Source: Hawksworthiomyces lignivorus (Eukaryota > Ascomycota > Sordariomycetes > Ophiostomatales > Ophiostomataceae). Taken from it: 64,000 nt of DNA. A program made the translations under genes and the position numbers. The DNA is taken from assembly GCA_002917075.1 (NCBI GenBank), contig NTMA01000011.1:124001-188000 (forward strand). Reading direction: 5' to 3'. The notes beneath the pieces were generated by a model. The model did not search any database, had not been told where the DNA came from, and saw only the letters and a list, made by a program, of their open reading frames with translations. Of the stretch, positions 31,602 through 43,539 are shown piece by piece. Numbering within the stretch: position 1 is the first letter of the stretch; each line of letters opens with the position of its first letter.

Positions 31602-32507
31602 CTAGTCGTCTTCCCTCTTTATGTTGATGCGGCTGCGCGAACTGCTGCCGCCGCTGCCGCTGCCTCCAACGCCGCCAGGCGCCCTGGGACCCAGCATCCA
31701 GTCTTGCATGGCGAGCCACTCGCTCCACGTCGTCTCGGCGTTAACGATCTCCTTTTCGGTCACGTTCTGCAGCGGGCGCAGAAAGGGGACGGTCTGGTCG
31801 GCGCCAAGGTCGTAGTCGGCCTTGACCTTGAGCCAGTTGTCGCTCTTGGCCGCGAAGAGGTAGTTGCGCCGCTCTGTCTCATGGATGGGGCCGATGCCCG
31901 TCGCCCAGTCGTCGCCGAAGAACCCATGCAGAACGGCCGGGAAATCGAAGGCCGTGGCGATGAGTCGCCGAATGTACGGCACCAGGCTGACGAAGGCGTT
32001 GGGCTGCGCTGCCGCCGCTGCGGCGGATCGCGAAGAGGCAGCGCCCGCACTCGGCACGCCAGGTGCGCCAGGAGGCGCACTTCCTGGTGTGGACGACAGG
32101 ATGGGGTGTGTGGGCCTCTGGAAGGGCAGCTGGATGTTGACAAAAGCTGCTACGGCCTGTACGGGGCCAGAGTATTGGGCGTGATCGAGGAAGTAGCGCA
32201 CGCAGGACTGGTATTGCACATGCCACTCGAAAATGTCAAATTGGGCGTCGACAAATGGCTGGGAAGAAGGGCTCGAGTTAACGCTACGCCCATACGAGGA
32301 AGAATTGCGCTGCCGGGAAGACGCCGGCCTGGTAGAGGAAGACATGGAGGAAGAATAGGAAGAGAAGGAAGAGGACGACGAGCCAGGGTAAGTGGAAGTG
32401 GAGGATGCAGTGTGCACAGTGCTGGACGGTGACTCGAAAAAATATGAATATGCTACCTGTTCTTGTTGAAAAGATGAGCTGCTCCCGGCCGGATGGTTAT
32501 ACGCCAT
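31602..32507 (-). CDS. Conserved-looking fungal protein of unknown function
   Basis: Single exon, 301 residues from the ATG at 32507 (MAYNHPAGSSSS). The frame is open 49 codons further upstream, but that part looks like leader sequence. Residues 1-85 are Ser-rich and disordered. The ordered part runs from FDIFEWHVQYQSCVRYFLD to TTWSEWLAMQDWMLGPRAP, with many aromatic residues and predicted helices, including a hydrophobic LIATAFDFPAVLHGFF. A Pro/Ala/Gly-rich insert near residues 140-175 splits it. I cannot assign a family. The last 25 residues are Gly/Ser-rich and end in IKREDD, where IKRE resembles a sumoylation site. The gene stands at the edge of an 8.5 kb gene-free region, with its promoter facing it. 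Confidence 0.75.
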   Translation of the reverse strand: MAYNHPAGSSSSFQQEQVAYSYFFESPSSTVHTASSTSTYPGSSSSSFSSYSSSMSSSTRPASSRQRNSSSYGRSVNSSPSSQPFVDAQFDIFEWHVQYQSCVRYFLDHAQYSGPVQAVAAFVNIQLPFQRPTHPILSSTPGSAPPGAPGVPSAGAASSRSAAAAAAQPNAFVSLVPYIRRLIATAFDFPAVLHGFFGDDWATGIGPIHETERRNYLFAAKSDNWLKVKADYDLGADQTVPFLRPLQNVTEKEIVNAETTWSEWLAMQDWMLGPRAPGGVGGSGSGGSSSRSRINIKREDD

Positions 32508-35500
32508 TGCGAGAGGCAAGCGGGGAGTTGCAGAAAAAGAGACGCTCGGTATTTGTCGAGTTAGGCTCGGATACAAGCGAAACTCGGAAATCAAACGAGG
32601 AAGAGACGAAGAAGAGCAAGAGGAATCAAAGATGAAGGATGATAACAACACCACGAGAAGAACGAATTATAAACAAGGCCTCTAGCACAAGACTAAAAAG
32701 GGGGAGAGGATATATATAGAAAACCGCCGCGGCAGGAACCGTAATGTGTTCGAAGTAGAGGCAAGCAGGCGTCGCCCGTGAGTTTATTTCCGTAGGTAGA
32801 TTGGAAGAACAGCGTTGGGCTGCTCGAGACCGGGCACCCGGTATTCAGAGCAGTTTGCGGTTGAAGTCTCTGGCGTATTAAGGCGGCTGTCCTCTGCAAG
32901 AGTTGCTCTACTTGATGGATAGGGTGGATAGAGAACAGGTTGTGAACCGTAAATTGTTCTGCTGCTTGACCCGCACGTAATAACTGAAATTTTTTTGGTG
33001 GGCTGCTGGCTCTGTTTCGTTGCGCTTGCGAGGGTAATACGAATGAAGCCGTCTGTTGAGAGAGCGGCAAGACAAGTGCTGGAGAAGCCCTACAAATGTA
33101 AGCAAACAGATCAGTGAGAAGCTGCTAAAGCAGCTGTTAGGGGAAAAGATAATAGTCAAAAGTCCGTAACAACAAGGCAGGGTGATGATATAAGAGAAGC
33201 AAGGCACAACATGGAAAGACTACATAACAAACATACCGGACAGCAAGGGAACCAATCGATCTTTATATCAATGGCCTCTAATTAAGGCTTGGGGTTCTCC
33301 TTGCGAAGTAAGAAGTGCAAAAAGACAGTGGCAGAATAGCAAACTTGTGTATAACAAAGATGTATGTATGTGCAGATAGATACACGGAGGTGGAATTGGG
33401 GTATGCTCGGAGGGTGAGAGAGTTATAAGAGGTGATATGACGAGCTAATGACAAGAAAAACCAACAGAGAACGTTTTTGGAAACAGTGTTGGACTTATTA
33501 GTGATTAACGGCGGCTGGGCTTGTGAAGTTTGAATGCAGATGGATCATACTACATATAAAATACAGCGTAGCCATTGCCACTACTTTGGGAGGCATAAGT
33601 ACTTTTCTGTAAATGTAGGGCTTAGTGTGGCTAACGAAAGGGTAACCCTGCAGTTGTCCCGTTGCTAGGACAGGGCGACATGAGCGGTGCACAAGAGGTG
33701 TAAGGAGGAGCTGAACTTCGTCATCAGGGAGGGAAAGGGGAGTATGGAGTAGAATGAGGAACCACACAGAAATTTGAGGGCATAGGCTGCCGCAAATGTA
33801 TACTGTGGATTCGTGCCCACCGTGGCTAACAGAAACCACGTTTTTTGCAACGAGGATGGAGGCTCCGGCACTCGTGCCCACCACACGCACATGTGTACGA
33901 CCATCTCGGTGCCAAGCACCCCTGTTCCTTTGTTCTTTTTTTCCCATCTAGCAAGGTGGGTACGGTGGATTTCCATTATACTTTGTGGGGGAGTGGACAC
34001 CTAGTCGCCGTATATTTTCCTAGTGTGAAGGGGTTTGCTGCAGTCCTCCGAAGAAATGAAAAGATTAGCTAGGATGGTGACATCTAAGCAGGGTTTTATG
34101 CCTAGATGGGGGTGTATGCAGAGAGATATGAGGTCCAATTGCGACAGCAGCTGGATCTGTATCTATGGAGAGCCTGTCGAGTCAGGGAGATGCGTGTACG
34201 AGAGGAATTCTCTCCATCAGAATGGCGTAAAGGATATCTGGAAGGGGGGTGGGAAAAGAAGGGGGGGGTTATGATGAGGCGGGATGTAAAGGAAAGGGGA
34301 AAGGAAAGTACGTGGCAAACAGTCTGTCAAGCAGTATGGTGAGGCAAGGCAAGCTGTGGGCAGGTAGCTAGAAAGGTGAACAAGGATGCAAAATAGGGCA
34401 GAAAAACAATAGCAGGGTATAAGGACCAGCAAGGCATACAGGTCTGCAATGAAAGCTGGAGCAACCGTGGAGATGGGATGAATAATCTCATGTGGAGGCT
34501 CCCGGTGTTCATCCATCTCCACGCCGCTGCTTTTTCACATACCTCAACCTCCCTCCAGACTACAGGCTGCCTCTTTTCCTCTTTCCTCTTTTCCATTTTC
34601 TTTTTCACCCTAATTAGTCGTCTTCTGTTAGAATCTTTCTATTTCTTTCTAAATTTCTACGCCGTCACACGAGACAAACAAGAGATGCCCCACGGTGGAG
34701 ACACGCCGCTCAAAGAATTCATAGGCAGGGCAAGGATGAGCCCAATACGTAGAAAGGTCGAAAGAAGGAGTCTGCTGAGAATAAAAAAAAAAACCAATAA
34801 AGGAGAGTGAAACAAGGCAGAACCTCCAGTCAAGGAGTAGCTACAGCGACAAATTTACTGTCTCTGCAAGCGGTCTGCGATTTAATCGACAATACCGCTT
34901 GTAGCGATGTACTCACCGGCCAAATAAGAAAGTCGCGCCAAACGAAAGGGGCCGAATTGGGGGCGTGGACGCGGATCGAAATGGCGAGGATCGAATCTTG
35001 AAATGTGATATCTGAAGAAAGAGAAATGAATGGCACCTTCAGTGGATTCCTTGGGAATTGCGATGAAGCATATTCTTGCTGCCTTTTTGAAAAGAGACCG
35101 CAACAATGTATCGCGAGAAGAGGGAGTGGACCCCTTGCTTGCTTATCGAGATCTATCGAACCAAAGAAAGAGTGGATGATTTTCTCTCTGGGTCTGTCTG
35201 TTTGCCGCCAGGGAGCCACTTACAATACCAGGCAATCTACTAGCAATCCGATTCGAGGTAACCCCCTCATCGGCGTCGGCATGCTCCCTCCCTACTACTC
35301 TTTGTGCAGTAGTGCTATTTTTACAGTGGATAGATCGAACTTTTTTTCAGCTGGTAACTTCTAGCGGTAGTCGCCCACCCGGAAACACGGAACGCCACCA
35401 AAAAGGAGAGCGGACATCAAGGACAGAACGGGCAAGCGTATTCTGCTCGAAGGAAAGAATGGGCGATAGCATAGATAGACAAGGACAAGAGCGAAGGAGA

Positions 35501-38500
35501 CAGAAAGGGAGAGCCCGATCAGAGCAAAAAGTCGCAAATTGCAAGTCAACCCTCCGTGTCGCCTCTCAATAGGCCCTACGCCGGAGAAATTCAGCGCATG
35601 GAAGACTAACACAACGTGGGCCATACATGCCGCAGCAGAGGGAAACGTTACAAAATTAGCTGGTCTGTGAGTCGGGTCCTCGCAAACCCGAGAGGATTGA
35701 CAAGCCGCTGAAGAACAATTTGGAGTTCAGCAGTCGTTGACCGGCCCTTTGCCAAGATCTACGAACTACTCAGCTACGGTGGTACATAGAAGCCCGATAA
35801 GAGATCTGCAGCGATAAAGAGAAGTGCAGGGGAGGAGGAGACGCCAAAGGCGGAGAACACTTTGGGAGTACATTACCTGTACGTGTACGCATCAGCATAG
35901 CGGAGAAAATACAAATGACAGCAGCGAGCAGGTCGATTCGTTTCTAGGGTGGGCAGACAAAAGTGGCGCCGCTAGCTGAAGGAAGCAAAGCGACGCAGAT
36001 ACAGACACACAGACACGCACGTACACGCAAACACGTGCATACACATGTATACTTCCTCCAGCAGCAGGAAGCAAGACCCCTCACTGCTCGTAACTTTGGC
36101 AAACTTTGTCGTTGCGTCTTCGAGAAAGCTAGCAATGCTAAAAACGCAAACCATAGGGGAATTCGTCCATGGACGGATTCCCGGGCCGTAAACAAGAGAC
36201 TTGACCCAAGGGGCCTCGCAAAGAAAGAACCATATATGAGACAGTGGCAAGTTTCTTGGAAATTTGTCTTGCTCGCTATAAAAGCGGGCAGGACCAGATA
36301 TACACACAATGGCGTTCTGTAGTATTGAGTTTAACATACACACATGCCATACGCAGAATTACGCATGCGCAGAGCAAGCTGAACTGATCTAGATCTACTG
36401 GATCCCAAACCACTGGGACGGCCTCCATTTGTAGCATCGCAGGGGTGTCTTGAGAAGCAAGTAAGACCGCAGCCAATGAGAAGGTTGGAAATGCGGCAGT
36501 ACTTCGGGATGCGCTGGCGATCGGAATGTGCGTATAGATTCTCCGAACATCCGAGCATGGCAACGAGGCATGTGGCGGCGATCGGGCATGGGTGGCTGGT
36601 GAGGGAGGCCTTCTTTCTGCTTGTACTTCGAACGCCCGAAACCTGTTGTGTGCCATGTCCGAATTCTGTACGGAGGAGACTGCCCGCAGGAGCTTAGACG
36701 AGACGAGGTGAAGGCCGTGTCTCTCTGCGTAGGTACAGCTCTACAGGGCCAAAGTCTAATTTAGAGGGGAGCGAATCAGAGCCACTAGGCAAGCATTGCG
36801 CCAGGAGCTAACAGCACAGGAGCGCAACAGAAGCGTTATAGAAGCAGTACAGAAGAATTTGAAAACCCCAGCGAGAAAAAGAAAAGAAAGATTTTTGCAT
36901 GCATGCAGGCGAAAGCGGTGTTGCGGTATGCCTGAGTTTGACCTGGAATTTGACCTGGAGTTGTGTGCTTCGCCCAAGAAACTTGGCCTGGCGTATACCG
37001 GTGTGTAAAGGAGGCCACCCACTAGCCCAGGGAAGACCCCTGCCCTACTTGTTTTTGCACAACCCCCACCCTTAAAACAGCAGGCGGGGACAGACGACGA
37101 TAACCGAATGGAAGCGAAGGTTTCACGGTAGTGGCTGCTGTGGTGGGTGGCATTGGAGTAGAGGTTGAAGATAGAGTCAGACAGAATCCAAAAAAATAAG
37201 CATTCGAGATTTCCATAAGACATTATGATCAATCGCATATACTCGCGCGTGCATACCATACTGGCGGTCAGTCAGCACATTCTACGATGCCGCCCATGCA
37301 GCGGGCGTTATCCAACGAGATGAGTTTTACAGGCAATGCATGAGCGCCGCAAGCACTGGATGAGCTGCGCTGCAGTCGTCGAGGACTCGAGAGACTCTGG
37401 TGTAACATAGGTAGGCGGCGAGGGAAAGAATAACAGGAATTGGAAACAGGAAATAGAGAGATTGTGTAATACACGATAATAGCATGCTCAAAGACCGTGC
37501 GAAAGATGAATGTGGAAAAGACCCAGTTCTTTGATCGGTCTTTAGTCGTCCAAACGGCAAGGCGTTGCGACTGACAAGTCAAGCTGGAAACTTGAGGGGC
37601 AGATATAAATGTGAACCAATCACAGTCGCCCAAAGGATTATTTTGGAGGGCTCCCTCAGGAACTACTCTGCCACTTAACCGTTATTTTCTTAGGGCCTAG
37701 CTCCTTTCCCTTGTCTATATGCGGGGGCTATGAATAAATGAAACTCGCATCAGCTATCAACATCCGGCCGGCGCCCGCCTTGTGTGTAGGAGTCCGCTCT
37801 ACGCTTTCCTGGCAGCCTTGTCAAGCATCTCATGCGCGCACACACACAAAGCTTTCGGCCTCGTGCCTTGCGTAATGCTTGCACCTGCTGAGTTTCCTTG
37901 CAAGCTCATAGCGATTTTTCCCCTCTGGGGACTTTCGTGAGATAGCCTTCGATAAGGGCGTCTGAACAGGTTGAAACAATCAATAGCATCTACGAAGGGA
38001 TGAAAGAACGCCCACGGAGGGAGCCTATGACGAAGCCCAGCCTTGCCCAAATAGTAAAATTTTCCGCCGTGTTGCCATTTCTTATCTTCCCATTCCTCGA
38101 TGGTATGCCATGTCCATTATACCCTCACGGATTAAACTCATTGGATCTGAACTACCCGTATACCTGCTAATTGCGAATGCCACCCCCCCCAAAAATATCA
38201 AAATGTAACAAAAAAATGAGCGCAAAGATGTTCAGAGGTTAAAATGGATGGTTAGATCCCAAAAAGGGAAGTTTGTAGCGACACTTATACAAAATGTCAA
38301 ACTCCTCCTGAACTATTGGCTTTGGGTAGGAATTGCACCGATCGCGAATTGGCCACAAAAGCAAAGGAGCAAAATAACGCTGTACTCCCGTACTCTGTAA
38401 ACAATGCACTGCAACAGTGAAATGTTTGTTGTAATAGACAGCGTTTTCTGCCAATGGGCTTGCACGAATGAAAGCGCTCCATTTTACGTCCTCTTTTACC

Positions 38501-41006
38501 TAATCCGCTTACTTCCCGAACAGTACCACCACCTACCTCCGTTCTGTTCCTCTTCGTCAGGCTCTAATCCCAGATCGATTTGCCACCCCTAGGGGCTAGC
38601 TACGGGCTGCGTTTCCTCATTCAGATCTTTTGTTACAGAAAGCAACCGTCATAAGGCCGTCATTTGGCGCCAGGGGCAAGAAAAGTACGAGTAGGTACGA
38701 GCATCGGTCTCCGAAGGCTCTGAGGCCCCTCTAAAAGGCAAATTTTTGAGAGCCGCCACCCCCGTGTTGATTCATTTCCGACCCGGTAGCTTGTTTTAGC
38801 TTGTTAGAAACTCAGCTTCTTTTTTGTGACAAGCAACGACGAAGCTGTCCATTGGATAAAATCGGTTTCTAGAAGACAAGATGAAATTTCAGGCAACCTG
38901 TAACCTCGGCGTGGTCGATGATGCGGCTTGCATTATAAAGGAGTACTTGCAGCAAATTACCCTCATCTTGTCCCCATTCGGACCATCCGAATCAATTAGT
39001 TCATGATGAGTGCATGGTTGCAATGGAATGTAAAAGCCGCAAAAAAAAAAAAAAAAAAAAAAAAGGATTGGAAAACAAGAGCAAAAAATTTTTGGTATAC
39101 GATGCAAACTAGGCGGCAATGTGGCTTCACAAATGGCAAATTTGCGGTGTGCGCTTCAGGCGCAAAAAAGTTTCTTGGGGTGCCTCTTTTGAGATGCTGC
39201 GTCCAAGGAAGACGAAAGCTCGGGGAATTGAGGGCGTGCGCAACTTTCGTTCAAAAGTGCATCTCCCGTAAAATGGCAGAGTCATCTCCTTCGTCTTCTT
39301 TTGACTCTATGTTCAATAACTATATTTTGCTTGTTGAGCTTTTCAGCTATTCTGTTCCTTGGACAAAATGGGAATCTTATTTTCGGCGAAGAGATCCAAC
39401 TTCGAACAGCGCTCACGAAAGCACACGCCCTTCCAAAATGGGCCTTCCGGAAACTGCAATTGGCCCGTCACCTGCAGATTCTAATCTTGATTCCAATCTT
39501 GATTCGAAGTCTTCGAAAATTCTTCCTCGTTCGCCGTAAAATGCAAGAGGTCGTAGCGATGCTGAAAAAAGCAAAACTCGCGCCAATGTGGGTAAGAGCT
39601 CTCAGCAGACGACGCCACGCGAACACGAAGCGGATTACTCTTGTGTGCAATATAAAGCTGTACCATACATAACGCCCAGCTCTAGTCTGCGAACTAGTTC
39701 ATGTTTGCATTTTTTCTGCCTTCTTTAAAGCATATTTCTTTGATTTGTTTGTTTTGGCGGCTCAAACCCAACCAAGGCAGGATGCTTTATGCAGCTCCGT
39801 CGCCATCGACTACATTGACACATATCATCTCCGCTTAGGTCAGCTGTACTATCCTCTGTAGACCCAGCGAACGATCATTTGCGCCGCTTGCCATGTCCCT
39901 TTGACTGTCGTAATTTCTATAGACATCAAAAAAGTGGGTGTAGAAGCATATTGTGCAACGGCTTATGGCAACAGAAGAATCTAATCAAGGAAGTGAAAAT
40001 TAGCATTATAATCTCATTTTCGCATGTTCCTCGTAAAGAGGACGTGTCTCGTGCGTCAGCGGCGCCATCCCTTACAACCAGTAGCAGCTGAGATTTGCAT
40101 GTGTTGGATGTTAGACGATGCAGAAGGGTCATAAGATTTCCTCACCGACTGGGCAAAGAGCCGCCACTGAGTGTGCGTAAGACACTCGCGTAGCGGAATA
40201 TTCAGCAGCATCAGTGCGGTTTATTTACGTATCAAAAGAAGCTTCTTCTTGTATCTTCCACGATACGATAAACACAGAAAATATCATATCACTATGTCTC
40301 CAATAGTGTAAGCTATGCCTTAGGTCCTAACCTAGCCGTACAAGATAAACGTCAAGCTGTCGCAGCAGTCTCATACAATGCACCCAACTCCAGAAGCCCT
40401 ATTTTTCTCAAGTATTGATACACTATTTGATATTTTTAATTCTTTTTTTTTATCTTTGCTCGTTTAGAATATAGGCTTACAAACTTCAGTTTGCATGCCT
40501 ACGTTTTGGGTAGACTCGCGTCCGGATCAGCTGTAGACTTTGACAGGGATTGAGTCGTTTTACTTGGAAAGCCGGTTTTGTCTTCCACCCTTAGGTAAAA
40601 TCGGGAAGACTTTATGTCAGCTCCTGAGAAAACTCATCTCTTTTGTTGCCTTTTTTTTTTTTCCTTTGCTTTTTGCTCTCCATTTCCTTTCTTTTTTATT
40701 TCTTCCTTTCTTTTTTTCACCGTCTTTCAGAGAATCAGTGCATTAGCGGGCAAAGCGTTTTGGCCCAGCGCAGCGTTGTTGTCTGTGGTGGGGCGTGTAA
40801 GTTAAGCTGATTTCCTAGATAGGACTAGTGCGAAGTGATGAAAAATTGAGACTGTGATTGGATCGAACCAGCCTCTTAAAAAATTATCAGCAATCGATAA
40901 GCCTTTCACGATTTTGGAAGCAAAAAGCAAGGCCCAAGAGACGTGAACACCTGCCAGCGCAACGGGAAATCAGTGTAAAATAACAAAGAGAATCCTCAAC
41001 GAAGAT
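32508..41006. other. 8.5 kb region without a credible gene
   Basis: No open frame here has a domain, coding-like composition or supporting splice signals; the longest, at 39003-39539, runs through a poly(A) tract. Base composition is ordinary, not strongly AT-rich, and I see no transposase, reverse transcriptase or terminal repeats. Local features are an alternating AC-rich stretch (about 35998-36050), TTTGACCTGGA repeated near 36936-36960, AATCTTGATTC repeated near 39481-39508 and A24 at 39041-39064. It likely holds the promoter and long leader of the gene starting at 32507 and the CSL4 promoter, and could hold noncoding RNA genes that I cannot see. Confidence 0.6.
39041..39064. repeat. Poly(A) tract, 24 bases
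   Basis: An uninterrupted run of 24 A within the gene-free block. It is not preceded by anything resembling a retroelement, so I do not call a retroposon. Confidence 0.85.
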
Positions 41007-41687
41007 ATGTCAATGACTGGACAGCTTACCGTGCCAGGGCAGCACCTTGGTCCAGCGTCTAAATACTTGCCAGGTCCAGGGACGCACCTGGCCGACGGCC
41101 AAGTCTACGCGTCGCTGCTGGGCCATGTCCAGGTCAGCTCGTCCGCCGGTGCAGCAAAAGCGGGAATGGCTGGCGCGGCTCCTGCGGCAGGCACGCTTCC
41201 AAAGCGCCTAACGCGGATAGTGGTGCCGACGCTGCCCGGGGCGGCGGCCGGCGAGAAGCGGGCGACAGTGTCGGTGTCGCGCGCGCAGCTGGCCGAGGGC
41301 GGCGAGGTGCTGCCAGACGTGGGAAACACGGTGCTGTGCCGAGTGACGCGGATCACGCAGAAGCAGGCGGTGGTGGCGATCCTGGTGGTGGGCGAGACGG
41401 TGCTGGACGCGGAGTGGCAGGGGCTGATCCGGGCGCAGGACGTGCGGGCGACGGAGAAGGACCGGGTCAAGATCTACGAGTCGTTCCGGCCCGGCGACAT
41501 TGTGCGGGCGCAGGTGATCTCGCTCGGCGACCAGGCCAACTACTACCTGTCGACGGCGAGCAACGCCCTCGGTGTGGTCATGGCGACGAGCGAGGCCGGC
41601 AACCCCATGTACCCGGTCAGCTGGAAGGAGTACATCGATCCGGAGACGGGGCTCAGCGAGCCACGCAAGGTCGCAAAGCCGTTCTGA
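41007..41687 (+). CDS. csl4: Exosome complex cap subunit Csl4
   Basis: Single exon, 226 residues. The N-terminal domain starts with VPGQHLGPASKYLPGPGTH, the hallmark of Csl4, and continues to GHVQV. An S1-type RNA-binding domain covers about residues 105-190 (VGNTVLCRVTRITQKQA to YYLSTA). The C-terminal part (AGNPMYPVSWKEYIDPETG) matches the conserved end of the family. Csl4 caps the RNA exosome and helps guide RNA into it for 3'-5' decay and processing in nucleus and cytoplasm. An Ala/Gly insert near residues 45-60 is specific to this protein. The length is close to that of fungal and human homologues (about 195-290). A second ATG two codons in is the other possible start. Confidence 0.93.
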   Translation: MSMTGQLTVPGQHLGPASKYLPGPGTHLADGQVYASLLGHVQVSSSAGAAKAGMAGAAPAAGTLPKRLTRIVVPTLPGAAAGEKRATVSVSRAQLAEGGEVLPDVGNTVLCRVTRITQKQAVVAILVVGETVLDAEWQGLIRAQDVRATEKDRVKIYESFRPGDIVRAQVISLGDQANYYLSTASNALGVVMATSEAGNPMYPVSWKEYIDPETGLSEPRKVAKPF

Positions 41688-43539
41688 GGAGATGGCGCGA
41701 GATGGAGAGGGAGCAGGAGCGACTGCAAACGTTTTCACCCAACCCTCCCCTTGCCGTGGATCAAGACATGCTACTGGGGGGGAGCCCTGCTCTACGACTA
41801 TGCCAAACGACGCAGATACTTGCTCTTCTAGCTCCTTTCTTTTGTCTCAACTTTTCGTCCGGTCCTATCTCTACGTTGACGTGGGGGAGAGCTGGTTCAT
41901 CGAATATCGAAAAGCGTTGTTCAATGTGCAGAGAGCACACAGACGTTTCGACGCATGGCTTGATACACTGCATTCTCTTAGGGGGTACGTTGGGAGGTGC
42001 TTGCTTGCTCTTCTAGAAACCCCCTTGATTCATAGCGTATGTACGAGGGATGGAGGGAAAGGGTCCGAAGACGATATGCAACATGCATTCGATTGGTGCA
42101 GCTAGACGATGCGTGCAGGATTGGAAACACGAAGAAGCGCAATCAAGAGGCAGGAGACAAGAAACGGCCGACGACAAATCTGTCGGCAATTCCAGGCCAT
42201 TCCACAAATCACTGCGACCCGAGATCTCAAATCTACGACTGTGGGTGGGGTCATTCGCAAATATTATTTGCTATCTACGCATGAATTTGGAGCCGCACAT
42301 CATCAATGCGCAACCGCCCGTGCTCTACGATCCTCTCGAGAACTTTTAAAGCCTCAGGTCCAGCAGACCGGGCAATGACGACATGGCGGCTTGCACATCG
42401 GCGTCCAGCGTCCGGGCTTTTCTTCTTATTCTTATCTCCGTTTCTCAGTGCTATTTGTCTTCCACTGTCTTCTGCGTTCGCGATAACGCGGCATTGACGA
42501 CGATCTTCGCCATGGCCAGTTGACAAACAAACAACCAATATCAATTACTCTATGGATCAAACGCTGGGGATGCGGGGTCTTGCAATTGGAAAAATAGAGA
42601 TAAGACATAGAAATCAGGAATTGAAAGGGAAAATGCAACAACATGAGATTCTGTCCCATGCAGATGTCACACGTCTCTAAAATCTCGTGGTTGGCGCCGT
42701 GAAAGCCGCAGAGACACACGAAACCGTCGAAGCGCTTCGCTGGTTTCGCTCAAATGCTACTGTAGCCGCCTAGCAGCCGCGTCTACAATCGTTAAAGACT
42801 ATCTACAGTGTATTTCCCCCTTTAATTTTTTTTTGTGTTATTCGTTACGTAGGATGTGGGCTCGTCGGATACGTGTACGGGTGCCATAGAGGGCGCAGCC
42901 TGCAAATAGAAAAGCTAAGCCTCATTTCACCTGCTGAAGAGGCTCGTTTCGTTTTGGGAGAGGACACGATCACCGTGTGGAAACGTAAATTTGTATGTTG
43001 ATTATTACACAGTGGAAAAGTTGCGTGCAATTTGGTAGCGGACTTGCTCTCGTGCAAAAGAGCGGCAGGCGAGCGAAATGCACTGTGTCGTTGATCGACA
43101 GCTAGACTGTTGGTGGGGAAGGGGCTGTCCCTGCCTTGTACGTAATTCCCGTTCCGCTGCAATTTATAATTAGAGTGTACTAATAACGTCTTTGCTCCCG
43201 CAGAGAGCCCTGTATATTTAGCGTCCGTTGGGAGGGGTATGGCGCTGACCAGAAAAGGCAAGAGAGGAAACCTGCCAGGAGAAACAGGCTGGAATGAACG
43301 ACCCATAGTGGTGCCTTCCCCGTAATTTGCGCACATGCCACAGCCGCAACTGGCCACCGAGTAATAAAAAAGAACAAAAAGAAGTTCTAAGGCGCCCATT
43401 CGTGTCTCTCTCCCTTTTTTCTTCAATATCTCTTTCACCATTCTTCTATTGCACGAGAGCAAGAGAGAAGCGACAAACAAATACGCCAGGACTGGCTGGT
43501 CAACACGTCTTATTGCGACTTAAGACCTCTCACAGCGTG
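41688..43539. other. Intergenic: CSL4 3' side and promoter of the Sec2-like gene, 1.85 kb
   Basis: No gene supported. The part from about 43370 to 43539 is CT-rich at first and forms the probable leader of the gene at 43540. Open frames here are short and overlap each other. Confidence 0.55.

Noticed and set aside
39003..39539. 178-residue frame in the gene-free block
   Set aside because: It passes through a 24-base poly(A) tract, has no domain and no splice support.
40861..40880. TCGAACC, a possible tRNA B box on the minus strand
   Set aside because: One base short of the B-box consensus, and no A box, stems or acceptor pairing is seen around it.
32508..41006. RIP-mutated transposon remnant
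   Set aside because: Composition is not strongly TA-rich and no terminal repeats or coding relics of a transposon are visible by eye; a RIP index could still be computed.
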